Positions 19,606 to 30,421 of a DNA stretch of 64,000 nucleotides are shown here, piece by piece (the first letter of the stretch is position 1; each line of letters begins with the position of its first letter). The position numbers and the translations under genes are program-made. Origin of the DNA: Hydnum rufescens UP504 (lineage: Eukaryota; Basidiomycota; Agaricomycetes; Cantharellales; Hydnaceae). The stretch covers positions 1 to 64,000 of the forward strand of contig MU129009.1 in NCBI GenBank assembly GCA_014904985.1. Direction: 5' to 3'. The notes beneath the pieces were generated by a model. That model was given only the letters and a program-made list of their open reading frames with translations, was not told where the DNA came from and did no database searches.

Positions 19606-20136
19606 TTTAACATACTTTGAATCTACATTCTTAAACCAACTCAGTTTAAATATTAAGTTGCCTTCAGAACCCTTTGAAGCCTTCAGAGACTTCTGAAGAC
19701 TGTGAGAAAAACTTGGGAACTTCCAAGCAAACTGGTTGTCCTGATGGACATGCCCAGTTCCAGGAAGGTAGGGTTTTTCTGGCAGTCCTTCTCCAGTGGC
19801 AGTCTGATGTCACATTCAGATCTAGACTTCCATCATCCAAGCTCTGGCTGGTAGTCTCAGGATCAACATTTATGTGGTCTCCCTGGCTAAGTGTGGGTTG
19901 GATGACACAAACCTCAGCAAACTCTTGAACAGCATTCCCTATCATTCTCATGGAATACATCAACACAGCATTCACACAGACCATCACAAGCATAGATCCC
20001 CAAGTAGTACATTCTCTACCTGGTGAAATAGGTCCCTCTTGTTATTCTATCAATTGTGCACATTTGGAGGCTACCAATATCATGTTGTTCACACACAAAG
20101 AACCAATAGGGTCAGATATGAGAAACTGGTTCCTCT
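19606..20136. other. Non-coding stretch between transposase remnant and right terminal block
   Basis: No family recognised. Short chance frames only (up to about 110 codons on the minus strand). Confidence 0.4.
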
Positions 20137-20335
20137 CACCTAATGCACCCTCAAAACAGTACCTCTTAGGTGGTTTGAGTTTGCATCCAGAAACCACCTA
20201 AGAGGTGTTCTGAGTATAGGTGTGTCTAAGACACACCTGAGGAGTTTTTTTGGGGGATTTTTTTTCTAAGTTCATCATATAGGCATGCCTAAAATAGCCC
20301 ACCACAGGCACCACCTGGGAGGGTTTGTTCACCAG
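20137..20335 (-). repeat. Right inverted terminal block of the large transposon
   Basis: Contains TCACCTAATGCACCCTC (about 20137), GTACCTCTTAGGTGG (about 20160), ACCACCTAAGAGGTG (about 20197), TATAGGTGTGTCTAAG, TTTTCTAAGT, ATAGGCATGCCTA (about 20278) and GCCCACCACAGGCACCACC. As reverse complements these reproduce, in order, the words of 4545-4740. The paired blocks enclose about 15.5 kb. Within the most conserved 70 bp the two ends match at most positions; outer parts are more diverged. Confidence 0.75.
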
Positions 20336-20394
20336 CTGGAGTGAGTTACAGGTCTAATCTAGGCATGTCTAACAGGATATTTTCTAGAGACTTA

Positions 20395-21960
20395 GAGGTG
20401 TCTATCATCCTTACTGTGTGTCTACTGGTGTCTAAATCAAACATTTTGACCCCAAGACCCCTGGTGGAAGGACTAATAGGTGTCTAATGGTGTCTAATAG
20501 CATCTAAATCAAACATTTTGATCCCAAGGCCCCTGGTGGCAGTATCAATAGGTGTCTAATTGTGTCTAATAGTGTCTAAATCAAACATTTTGAGCCCCAA
20601 GGCCCCCAGTGGCAGTACTAATAGGTGTCTAATGGTGTCTAAGAGTGTCTAAATCAAAGAGTTCAATCCCAAGGCCCTGGTGGCAGTACTAATAGGTGTC
20701 TCATAGTGTCTAGATCAATAATCCTGGGACTATTGCAGATGCATCTCTACTAGCTAGTGTCTGAATTAAAACAAAGGCATCTGCTCAGGGGGAGATCATT
20801 GGATGGCATCTAATAATGTCTAATTCAACACTTGGGGTACTCTTGTGGATGTGTGCCTACTGGTGTCTAAATCAAACATTTTGGCACCAAGGGACCTGCT
20901 AAGAGGTGTCTGATGGTATCTAAATTTGTAAATTGTTGGACTCTTGGGGATTCATGCCTACTAATGTGTAAATCAAACTGTTTGACATAAGGGCACCAGC
21001 TTGGGTGAGATCAATAGGTGGGGTCTAATGATGTCTAAATCCATAAATTGTGCTACTAATGTGGATACATGCCTACTGGTGTGTAAATCAAATATGTTGA
21101 TAAAAAGGCACTTGTTCAGGTTACAGTACTAAGAGATGTCTAATAGTGTCTGGATCAACAATTTTGGGACATTGCAGATGTGTGTCTACTAGTGTCCAGA
21201 TCAAAACAAAGGCAACTGCTTGGATAGCTGTCAGGGCCACGCTGCGACAAGAGCACCAAACAAATATAAACACAGATAATTCCGGCTAAGTCCGGTGTAA
21301 GTCCGGCTAAGTCCGAGAGAATCCGGGCAGGAATGAAATAACGAAGATAGGAGGGGACGGAGAGGCAATCCAGCAGCCCGGAAGGGACTAGGCGGAAACG
21401 AGCACAGCGGTCCTTAAGCTCGCGGAGTCAACTGGAAAATACTCAGACCTGTAGTCCGGAGTAACAGCGGAAATCCTGAGATTATGTAATACGAATACGG
21501 AATACATGAAGGCTGACCTGTAGTCCGGAGTAACAGCGGAAATCCTGAGAGACCAAAGCTGGGGTCTCTGGACTTCGCTCTCGGACTACTTATACATGAT
21601 GACTATACTACGGGGGAGTGATCGCTAAACTGGAGGTGGTTACAAGGGGGACAGGAACAGGAACAGGAACAGGAACAGGAACTCGGCCAGGGGGTGAACC
21701 GGAAGCAATGGGAAATGAAAGGGAAATGAAAAGGAAATGAAACCAAGATAGGGTTGGACCGGAGTCAAACCGGAATCAAGCCGGAAGCAAAGTGGACTTG
21801 GGCGAGGGAAATAAGTGGAGAACCGGACTGGAGGTGGGCAGACGAGGACCGGAGTAGACCGGAGTAGACCGGAGTTGGGGGCGAACCCTGACAATAGCAT
21901 CATTAGGTGTCTCATGGTGTAATGGTGTCTAAATCAATAGTTGAGGGTTCTCTTGTGGGC
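20395..21960. repeat. Tandem repeats of about 72-75 bp with GTGTCTAA words
   Basis: The phrase 'tctaaatcaaacattttga' recurs at about 20431, 20502 and 20576 and more loosely to 21080, with 'aggcccctggtggcagta' and 'aataggtgtctaatggtgtc' in step. Later units (20750-21230, 21895-21960) are more diverged. An LTR-like insertion at 21229-21893 interrupts the array. The outer end at 21975-22018 has four TAGACATGCCTAGACA-type motifs, the same core as the left-hand array. Confidence 0.85.
21229..21893. mobile_element. 665-bp solo LTR, probably Ty3/Gypsy type
   Basis: Starts TGTCAGGG and ends CCCTGACA, flanked by the 5-bp target duplication ATAGC (21224-21228 and 21894-21898). Deleting the element plus one ATAGC restores a continuous tandem-repeat unit. 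It is visibly more G+C-rich than its surroundings. Inside, GTAGTCCGGAGTAACAGCGG followed by AAATCCTGAGA occurs twice (21449 on, 21511 on), upstream of a TATA-like ACTTATACATGATG (about 21590). A (GGAACA)n tract follows at 21653-21680 and a GGAGTAGACC triplication near the end. TG...CA ends, 5-bp duplication and lack of genes are the marks of a solo LTR. Confidence 0.85.
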
Positions 21961-22068
21961 ATCTGTCTACCAATCTACACCTAGACATGCCTAGACACAG
22001 CTAGACATGCCTAGACATGATGTTGTTCATTTCAAGAAGGTCAGGCTTGATGAAGCACCTGAGGATAT

Positions 22069-22780
22069 GGTTGCCTAAGTTAGGTTCAGGTCAGGTTTTG
22101 CCTCATTTGGGCAAAACCTGGACTTAACCATAACCTGAATCTCCTCAATTGGAAAGCCTGAACCTAACCTGAATAAAACCTATCTTAGGTTAGGTTCAGG
22201 TTTAACTAAGATTCAAACCTGAAATCATGAACCCCTTCAGACATGAGAAATATCTGAGCTGAAAACTGATTTTAACCATAATCCAGAATGAGTCATCAAT
22301 TCTGGCAAGTTCCAGAATTATATAAGCAGGTTCCTTAGTGGAGAAATATGTTAGTTTGAAATGAAGTTAAACATGAAGCCTCATACAAAGTTTATATTGA
22401 CTATACATACAGTAGTCTATGTAGAGTCAATCTAAACTTTGCATGAGGTTTTATGTCCAACTTCACTTCAAAGTAACATATTTCTCCACTAAGGAACCTG
22501 CTTATATAATTCTGAAACTTGCCAGAATTGATGACTCATTCTGGATTATGGTTAAAATCAGTGTTCAGCTCAGATATTTCTCATGTCTGAAGGGCTCATG
22601 ATTTCAGGTTTGAACCTGGGTTAAACCTGAACCTAACCTGAACCTGAAAACATGGGGGCCCAAAACCTGAACTTAACCTGAACCTAACTTCACCCATGAG
22701 GGCAAAACCTGAACCTGACCACAGGTCAAGTTCAGGTTTGAACTCAGGTTTTTGGGGTTTGTAACCTAACTTCAGCAACC
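22069..22780. mobile_element. 712-bp AACCTGA-type foldback element with a large central palindrome
   Basis: Ends GGTTGCCTAAGTTAGGTT and, inverted, GGTTGCTGAAGTTAGGTT, flanked by ATAT on both sides. Outer zones are CAGGTTCAGG/AACCTGAACC repeats in opposite orientation. The centre (about 22225-22605) is an inverted repeat with arms of about 180-190 bp, including TTAACCATAATCCAGAATGA and GGTTCCTTAGTGGAGAAATA and their complements, around a 20-30 bp loop near 22400. It is a relative of 13387-14056, which lacks the large central palindrome. No coding capacity. Confidence 0.8.
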
Positions 22781-22784
22781 ATAT

Positions 22785-25700
22785 GTATAACCTATTGGTC
22801 ATTTTGAGAGTGATGTAAAAATACATTTAGAGCTCCCCAAGTGCCAAATCCCTTTTCAAAGCTCTAAATATTTCCACCCTAATTGCTGCTCTTGAAACTC
22901 TCAAACCAGCTATTTGAGCAGGATTTTACAAAGATCTAAGGATTGTGAAGGATTCCCAGATACTTATTGTCCAATTGTTACCCTAATCATCACCAGAATT
23001 CAGCAGAAATAATTTAGAATGCTCATAAATCCAAATTTGGGAAATAGCTCTTAGTCTGAGATATTGTAGCATGCTTTCAGAGATTGCCACCAGAAGCCTG
23101 TGACATAGTTCAGAAAGCAGTTCATGGCCCCCTGTGATGTGTGACAACCCAGTTCAGTTCACACAGCCATGTGATGTGTGGCTGAACAGTTGGTCAAAAT
23201 AGTACAGTATCTGGTTGCATCCTGAGCCATGTCAGATTGGGAACTTGAAGGTTTTTCTGTTGGAAGGTATCCTGGTCAGATAACAAATATTCAGTAACCC
23301 ATATACCTTGCGGCCAGTCATATCACCACATAGAATCATACATCTATTGTACGCTGTTTTGGTGTTGAACCATGCGGGGCGCGCCACATCTTTACATTTA
23401 TCAGCTGCGGCAGTGCAGCGTTCGGCAGTTGCCGATTATTGCGACGCCCACACATTCTATCTGCTATAGTTTTGTGTCCTCAGTACTGTTCGCACTGTTC
23501 GCACCGTTCGTACTGTTCGTACTAAGATGTGTAGGTCATCTACTACTTGATTGTCGTCTCCTAATTTGTACCCATCGCTCATGAACCAAGTCCTCGCCGC
23601 GTCCACTTATCCGTTTTATCCCGCAGATTCCGTGATGGAAGGTTTAGATCAAATTTTACCAAAATCCAGCACTAATAAGAACCTGAAGCGGGGGCAATCC
23701 ATAAGTTGCACCTTAATGATTTTCGCATTTTGTGCAGCACAAGGGCTCTGGATAATCACACGTACCTGTGGTGCGTCCGGGAAAGTCCATGGAGTATATA
23801 TGTCCCACGGCGGATTCACTGGATTGTTATGTGATTCTATGCTTACTTTCCTTGGCCTTTATAGATCCCTTCGTCGTACCAATGACCGAAGCCGCACATC
23901 TCATGCTAATGACTCTCCGCTTCTAAACAATTCCTCGGAGTAGCTAATGTTACAGAACGATTAACAAGCACTACATGACAGTATTGAATCACAGCCATAT
24001 CTCGCTAAACGCTTAGCGTCGTTATCCCTGAATGTGTGATTGATGAAAACATACCGATAGGCAGAGATCGCGATCGAGGCCTTCATAATATACGTATGTG
24101 TCTCCTCATCCCCGGTGCATTTTTGCCTAAACTGAGCATATGAATGCGTGCATTCAAGCCTTCCTGAGGCTCCGCCGCCGAGCTAGGTGGGTATAATAAA
24201 AGGGCGACTATAGTCACCCAATGATAGCGCCCAAAAATATTTTAAAATCTTCCAGCTCATCTCCGAGGACCACACGCGTGTCTCCGTTGCAGATTCGACG
24301 ACCCTTGAAAACGCGCTCCTAGGCGAACTTATGTGAGAATGTCGGGTACAGTACAAACCTGTATTATGCGCATGCGGTCTTCCTCAGATCCCGAAACACG
24401 AAATCCGCAAAAATTGACTGTGGATTCTCCCTGGACCCAATAGACCGGTGGTTCCTTCCCTCTTTCCTTCCTCAATACATACTCATTGATAAGAAAAATA
24501 CTAGTACTGAATTCTTGTGGATCGTAGTCTATGCCTAGCACGAGGCTCCAGAGTTGCCTGCCAGGGCAAGAATCTCCCCAGAGTGCGGAGCAGATGGCCC
24601 CCACATCGCGAACCCGATTTTAAATGCGTCTCCCCATCCCTCGAATTCCGGGTGAAACTGGAGGGCCTATACTATGGAGCGTGCCCAAAAAAATGACAGG
24701 ATGGTGAACTAACCGCCGTCGGCTATACGTTGGTGAGGCGGGGGGGAGCTAGCTGTGTCCACGTGTCCCTCATGCATGCGCTCGGGATCTTTCATTCCCC
24801 CGCGGGCCGAAAATGCAAAACAAAACCCAAAATTCCCAATCAAATCAAGATTGATTCGAGATAGGGTTATTGGGTCAAGGGGCCCCCCTTCCTTTGACCC
24901 GTAGAACGAATTCATTTCGCATATGTATTTGCATCTGATCATCAAACACGTTTTGTTTTTTTTTTTAGTTCGGGCAATACAGTTGATATACGTATGTTTC
25001 ACTATCGCGCTTGTGGCTGATCGAGGACGGACTTCTGGGCGCTGACATTTTGTTCACTGTGGCAACCTCCCACCCGCCTTCATGTAAGAACTTTTAAAAA
25101 ATTCGCATGAGCCTCCGCAGACGTCCCAGGATCTGACCTGTGTGTGCCCGTACGGAGAAAGGTTAAGGCAATACTCTCTTGCGCGACATTTTGTCCAATG
25201 ATCGTGTTTGTTTCATTCTTCTTGATGGATTATTGTTTCCTGTTATGAATGTGTATTGGTTGGTAGATTGTACATGCATAACATATGTACAAGTATATAG
25301 GATAATTTTTGAGATGCGATGAGATCGATCTCGCTGTATGTATCTGGGACGTTTGAAAAAGGAGATAAGAGGCAAAAAGACAGAAGGAAAGTGGGGAAGG
25401 GGGGAAAAACAAACAAGCAAATTTCGCGGGAACATAGGTAGTTAAGTACAAACAAAAGAAAAGGAAAAATTCGGGATACTTAGGAGGTAGATAGGAATGT
25501 AAGTAGGAGGGACTTTAGGCGGGGGTTATTGAGGCGTAGAGAAGTGAGTGGGCAGGCGAAGTCGGCGTGTAGAGATTGCGGAAATTTCGTGGGCTCAGCC
25601 CAGAGATGTTTTTGGATTGGGTGCGACGACGAAAAGGGAGAAGGATCACAACAGAGGTATCGAAATGAGCCTTTCGGGATAAAAATGAGGTCGGTGGGGA

Positions 25701-25975
25701 AACAAGAGATAATCGGGGATCAGGGAATGGCATCAAGAAGGGAAAATGGGAAAGGCGGAGAGAGTAAGGAGGGATCACCGCTTTGTATTAGAGATACAAA
25801 CAAACATATAACGAGGTGCCCAAAAAGAAGAAAGAACAAAAGAGGAACAACCCACTAGAGGGATTAACACAGTCACTTCGACCTCCTCCAAAGACAAAGG
25901 GCAAGAAAGCGAAGTTGTTCACACCGAACGAGAAAACCATGTTCTTTCCTCCAAGACAACGCACCAACAAAGCGT
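22785..25975. other. Transition zone, no recognised gene
   Basis: Repeat-type, A+T-rich sequence gives way at about 23,330 to sequence of host-like composition. Several frames of 70-130 codons exist (for example 23551-23943 plus and 24329-24604 minus), but none resembles a known family or shows convincing exon structure. The part next to the RFX gene (25160-25975) probably includes its 3' untranslated region. Confidence 0.4.
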
Positions 25976-25977
25976 CA

Positions 25978-28900
25978 CTACGTCTCCGCTTTGATTTGAT
26001 GATGTGAGTTCTCGTCTGAAGCAGCATCACCGGACGACATCTCGGCATCCGCGGAGGCAATGACACCGCTCGACGACTGAACCTGCTGCGATGGAGAGGA
26101 ACTGACGTCCAGGCCGATGTTTTGTGAGAAGTCAAATGATTGACCTCCAAACCCCGTGGACGGGCCCATTAAACCTGGGGAAGCCCCCCCAGTCGTGCTC
26201 TCCATTGGCCCGAAGGAGAGGGGATCGTAGGGGAAATGAGATGAACCATCGACAAGCTGAGAGTGCTGGTGAGAGGAAGAACTCGTCGAGGCAAATGGGT
26301 CGTGCATCGCAGACGACGACAGAATGCCGGCGGAGGTGTGGTCCAATGAGTGATGATGAGCCTGTTGTTGATGTGACACATGGCTTGGATCCAAGTTGCT
26401 GCTCGCAAATTGACTTGTGCCCGGGGAGAGTGCTAGAAATTGTTGTTGGATCACTGGCTCGACAGAGGCTGCAACCGAGTTGGTCGATAGAGCAACACTG
26501 CGTAAAACATTGAGCGCGATCCAATCACTGCCAAAGAGTAGCAATGATAGGGAAACGTCGGAATAGTCCTCACGCGTTGGAAGAAAGTGTCAAGAAAGCT
26601 TACTCTATAAACAGTTTTAATATCTGGAAAGCCCCAAACGCCGGGTCACTGCGGATAGTCTACAAGAGGGGATGGTTGGCATTCAGTCAAATGGTCGGGC
26701 TGAGGGAACAAAAGCAAGCATATACGGACCAGGTCACGCATGATCTGACTAGTAACATATCCCCAGCGAATTAGGAGACTCCTCGAGCTCATAGTCGCCC
26801 TCTCTTCTTGACCCAACGCACCACCTTGAGTGCCCATGAGGCGCTCACAACACGTGTCGGCCCACACCATGATATCCCGCACAGGCTCTAAACTCGCCTG
26901 TAGCCCATCTAACACGTTCACAAAATCAACTTCGAGAAGCTGGTGCAAGTCTTCATGTCGACAGTTGCACACAAGTGCCGCTTGATTGCGCACTGACTCG
27001 AAATCGACTTCGCGCCAGGAACGGCTCATGTCGATAAGCTGCTTAGGATTTGACATGACCGATGTGAGAGCCTGCGTCACTTGGAATATGTCAAGGAAGC
27101 GCACTGCCACAAAAATTGGTTATCAAAGGTCTGCGCAGGTTTACGAGCAGTTGGAATACGGGACTTACGTACTAAATGCCCAAAGCGGGCGCCAAGTTCG
27201 ACCTTGGGTTCGACAAACGTATTACCATAATTTTCAAGGGCAAGAAGCAGGACCTTCTCCATCTTGTCAGCAAGTTGGCGAAGACTCGAGAGCGTATGCG
27301 GCGGTATTGATGTAAGCATTTGAGATCGCAGGATCTCAAGAATCTCCTGTGGCAGAGTACAAGTGTCAACGCAAATAATGGTCTCGTAAGCAAAATGATG
27401 ACGCACATCATAAACAACAGCATCAGCTCGAGCCATCAGTCCAGCAACTGCGGGGGCATGGACGACCTCGCGGTGCTCCCCGCTCAAGCCCGACCAAAAT
27501 GCTCGAAGGTGTGCCTCGAACTGGTCAAAGCGGAATGAGCGTACACTCTCTAGTCAAAGAATCCAAATGCTCCTCGAACCACCTCCAGACCTCACGGGCC
27601 ACAACACCATGCGATGACTGGGATGACGTTCCGAGGGCCTCTTCTATGGTTGGGAAATTATGCAAGGAACGGACAGACTGGGACTGTCGTTGCTGGAGTG
27701 GGCCATTGCCATTGCCGTTCAGAGCATTACGCATGTGAGATGGCACATTTGACGACACTACGACATTCTGCTGTGCGGAGGGGGGCGAGCGTCGGCGAAT
27801 TTGGGCCTCATTCCGGAAACCCGTTGCGTGATGGGGGAGGGAGCCCTGCGCGGCGGAGAGATTCCCGCCAACAGTAGGCGTTTTATCATCGATCGAGAAT
27901 AAAACCGGGCTCTTTCTCCCTCCGCCATTAATGGAGAGATGATTACGCGCACCATTGGGCTGGATCTCATCGCCATCATCTTCTTCATCTTCCGGAGAGT
28001 CGTCCGTAGCCGAAGAACGACCAGATTGGGAAGCTGGCCGGGAGTTTGCGGCAGCACGATGATTATTGGTCCGCTTAATGAAGTCTTGGAGCCATTCGGC
28101 TTCGGCCGCAGTGGCGGGGCGAATACCACAGTCTGAGCGAGGAGTCATGGATATGAGAAACAACTAGCTGTGCGGATACTGAAACCAGAGTGATCCCTAG
28201 GATACTCACAGTGGTATTTGGAATTCCCTCGAACTCCCAGCCGGCGGGTCTTGATCGCGGGAAAGCAAAGCCGAATGGCTTTACCTAGGGTGGCGGTATT
28301 CACATGTGGGATGCGGTATTCGTCGCATACTCTACGATATGAGTTGTACAGGCCCTGCCGGGGCACATTTCCATCGGGGTACGGCGCATAGTTGGAGTTG
28401 AGCCTAGAGTAGAGGAAGGGCGGAGATAACGAAGTGAACAGAGGCGAAGAGAGGGTGTAAGGCCTACCATGCTTGGACAAAAATGTGTTTGGCACGATCA
28501 GAGGCGCTGGTGGTGGTAGCAGCGCGAACGTTGTTGGCAAGCTGTTCAAGCTGATGCTCAGAGTTGAGTGTCATGCGCTGGAAAGCACCGGTAGCTGTGC
28601 CTGATTCGACCAGTGCTGACGAACCAAGCGAGTTTGCGGTGGGCTGCCGGACAAATATGTTGGAATAGTCACCCTGGGGTTGTTGCTGCTGCTGCTGGGG
28701 ATTGAACGCGAAGACACCATTGTCCTCTGCCTCACTGGATGATGAACGGACGCTTTCAGAACCAGAGAACGAGTTGCTACGCGTATATGGATTGGAGGAC
28801 TCCTGTCGGGCCCTGCGAATGGCAGTTTGCCTTACGGGGGGCGACTTGAGCATGCCACTATGGTTGTATTCCATGGGAGGGGAGTCGTTTGGGGTGGTGA

Positions 28901-29156
28901 GATGAGTAGCGGCAAGAGAATAATTTGATTGGGAAGAACCATTTGAAGCACTGCGAGAATGGTGCGCGTTGTCGGAAGTCTTGGTGACGGTAAAAGAGGA
29001 ACGATAGAGGTCTTCGGACACAGTAGGATGATGGGATGATGGTGGACGATGTGAAAAGGCAGAAGATCTGACGGAGGATGCGGAGCTTGGAGAGGCGGAC
29101 TGAGAGCGGGAATGCATCGTCGAGTAGTGATCGAGATCAACACCCTGTAGTGACAT
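25978..29156 (-). CDS. RFX1: RFX-family winged-helix transcription factor
   Basis: Sequence-specific nuclear DNA-binding protein; fungal relatives (yeast Rfx1/Crt1, fission yeast Sak1) control DNA-damage and cell-cycle genes through X-box sites. Six exons on the minus strand: 29156-28468, 28403-28210, 28132-27169, 27103-26730, 26659-26604, 26527-25978. The long Ser-rich N-terminus leads to the RFX domain across exons 1-3, ending RTRRLGVRGNSKYHYCGIRP-like (TRRLGVRGNSKYH is diagnostic). Then come an acidic linker, the conserved VWRWFEEHLDSL...SFRFDQFEAHLRAFW region, and a Ser/Gln/His-rich C-terminus that could activate transcription. Start chosen at the first Met, MSLQGVDLDHYS. Near 27554 one extra base breaks the frame between HLDSL and ESVRSFRF; removing it gives exactly 942 codons including the stop. 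The donor at 26729 (GTCCGT) is unusual. The symbol is by family, not proven orthology. Confidence 0.9.
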
Positions 29157-29333
29157 GGGAACGAGAATAGCGGCCGCAATGGCGGGCGACGAAGATAAGG
29201 AAAAGGGAGGTGGAAACGAGCGGGGATTGAGCGTGCGTGGGGGTACCTAGGGCGACACGTATACCTGGGCCAGCCGGGTGTCCTGGGACGGAGAGCAAAG
29301 GACGGTGTCAAAGGTGCTTTGGAGAGGGGTTTT

Positions 29334-29420
29334 GGTTGCTAGTTGCTGGTTGCCCTCTTGCTCACTTTCTCGTTGCTGTATGCTCACGCGGGGGGGGGAA
29401 CAACGTGGTGTTGTGGCAAC
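29334..29420. promoter_or_regulatory. Possible X-box-like cluster upstream of the RFX gene
   Basis: Three closely spaced GTTGC half-sites (29334-29355, GGTTGCTAGTTGCTGG then TTGCCC) and an inverted GTTGTGGCAAC (29410-29420) lie 180-265 bp upstream of the RFX start codon. A further GTTGCCAGC is at 29581. RFX proteins bind inverted GTTRCC/GGYAAC pairs. A pyrimidine-rich tract and TATATATA lie next to the sites. Binding is inferred from motif resemblance only. Confidence 0.3.
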
Positions 29421-29429
29421 CGCTATATA

Positions 29430-30420
29430 TACTTTTTTTTTTCTTTCTTTTTCTCCGCGATGAAAATTTCCCGGGCCACCCCCTGAAATTCCCTGGATGC
29501 AATTATGGGCCTGGTATAGCTGAACCATCCCTTTTTGGGAACACCCAAGGCGATGTGTACACCGGTTTATTTACTGGCTCGTTGCCAGCTGCTGCCTGCT
29601 GGCCCTTGTCAATGGAGAACGCTCTCCTCAGTCGCTCTAAATCCCTGTGCGAAGGCCGGCATGTTGTGCCCGCCAAAACCACCCGTCATCGTCACATGTA
29701 TCTAACGCGTTTCAGCCTTGTCGCGAATTTTGGAACGTGTGCCCACGCATGCCCTGAACGCACCCGACGTCGTGGAATGAAACTCTGGGATGGATGGCTG
29801 ACGCGGTCAGCCAGTTACAGGTTTATTGCCCCAGTCCCAGTGTCCAAGTGAAATTTATTTACCCCTTCTATAATTTGACCATTATATTATAGTATATGCA
29901 CTCATGCGCCCAGATAAGGGAGTCCCGCCGGACCCATCCTCTGGTTCTTTGGGGATGCCTACCCTCATCACCTTATCTCAATCTGGCGCACATCACAGGC
30001 CATTATTCCATACCTTCTTATGGCTTCTCGTTCATATTCGGCCCTGTCTCCAATGTCCTGGAATTAGTGGAATGTAAACCTAGTATCGCAACAGTTTATA
30101 TAGTTGGTGCCGACTGCTTCCACTGCCAAACTAAGCCAAAATGTCCCATCCGTGTCCTGTGATCCTCATCCAACAATCCACTAGATGCGTGCTGTGTTCC
30201 GAGAGCCGATTGAGGCCCAACAATTTTTCTGAAGCAAGCTGGCGGTTCACACGCTCAAGCCTCGGCAACTCGCGCATCGTCCTCATCTGCACGCTTGATC
30301 TCCAGCCCTGTTCTCCATTGCCTGTCTCTTGAGAAATGATGAGTATTGTTCTGGCTAGATCTTTCCGATCGCTCTGAGCTGATCACCCCGCCGCCCTCAC
30401 ACCTCTCCGGCCAATCGTCG
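29430..30420. other. Intergenic region between divergent RFX and E2 genes
   Basis: Holds the presumed promoters of both genes. No convincing exon was found, although upstream untranslated exons of the E2 gene may lie here. An in-frame TSPANRR reading just before 30422 resembles the usual E2 N-terminus but has no ATG. Confidence 0.4.
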
Positions 30421-30421
30421 T

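Noticed and set aside
21229..21893. Interpretation as a MITE
   Set aside because: TG...CA ends, a 5-bp target duplication, a TATA-like element and a relative elsewhere in the window fit a solo LTR better.
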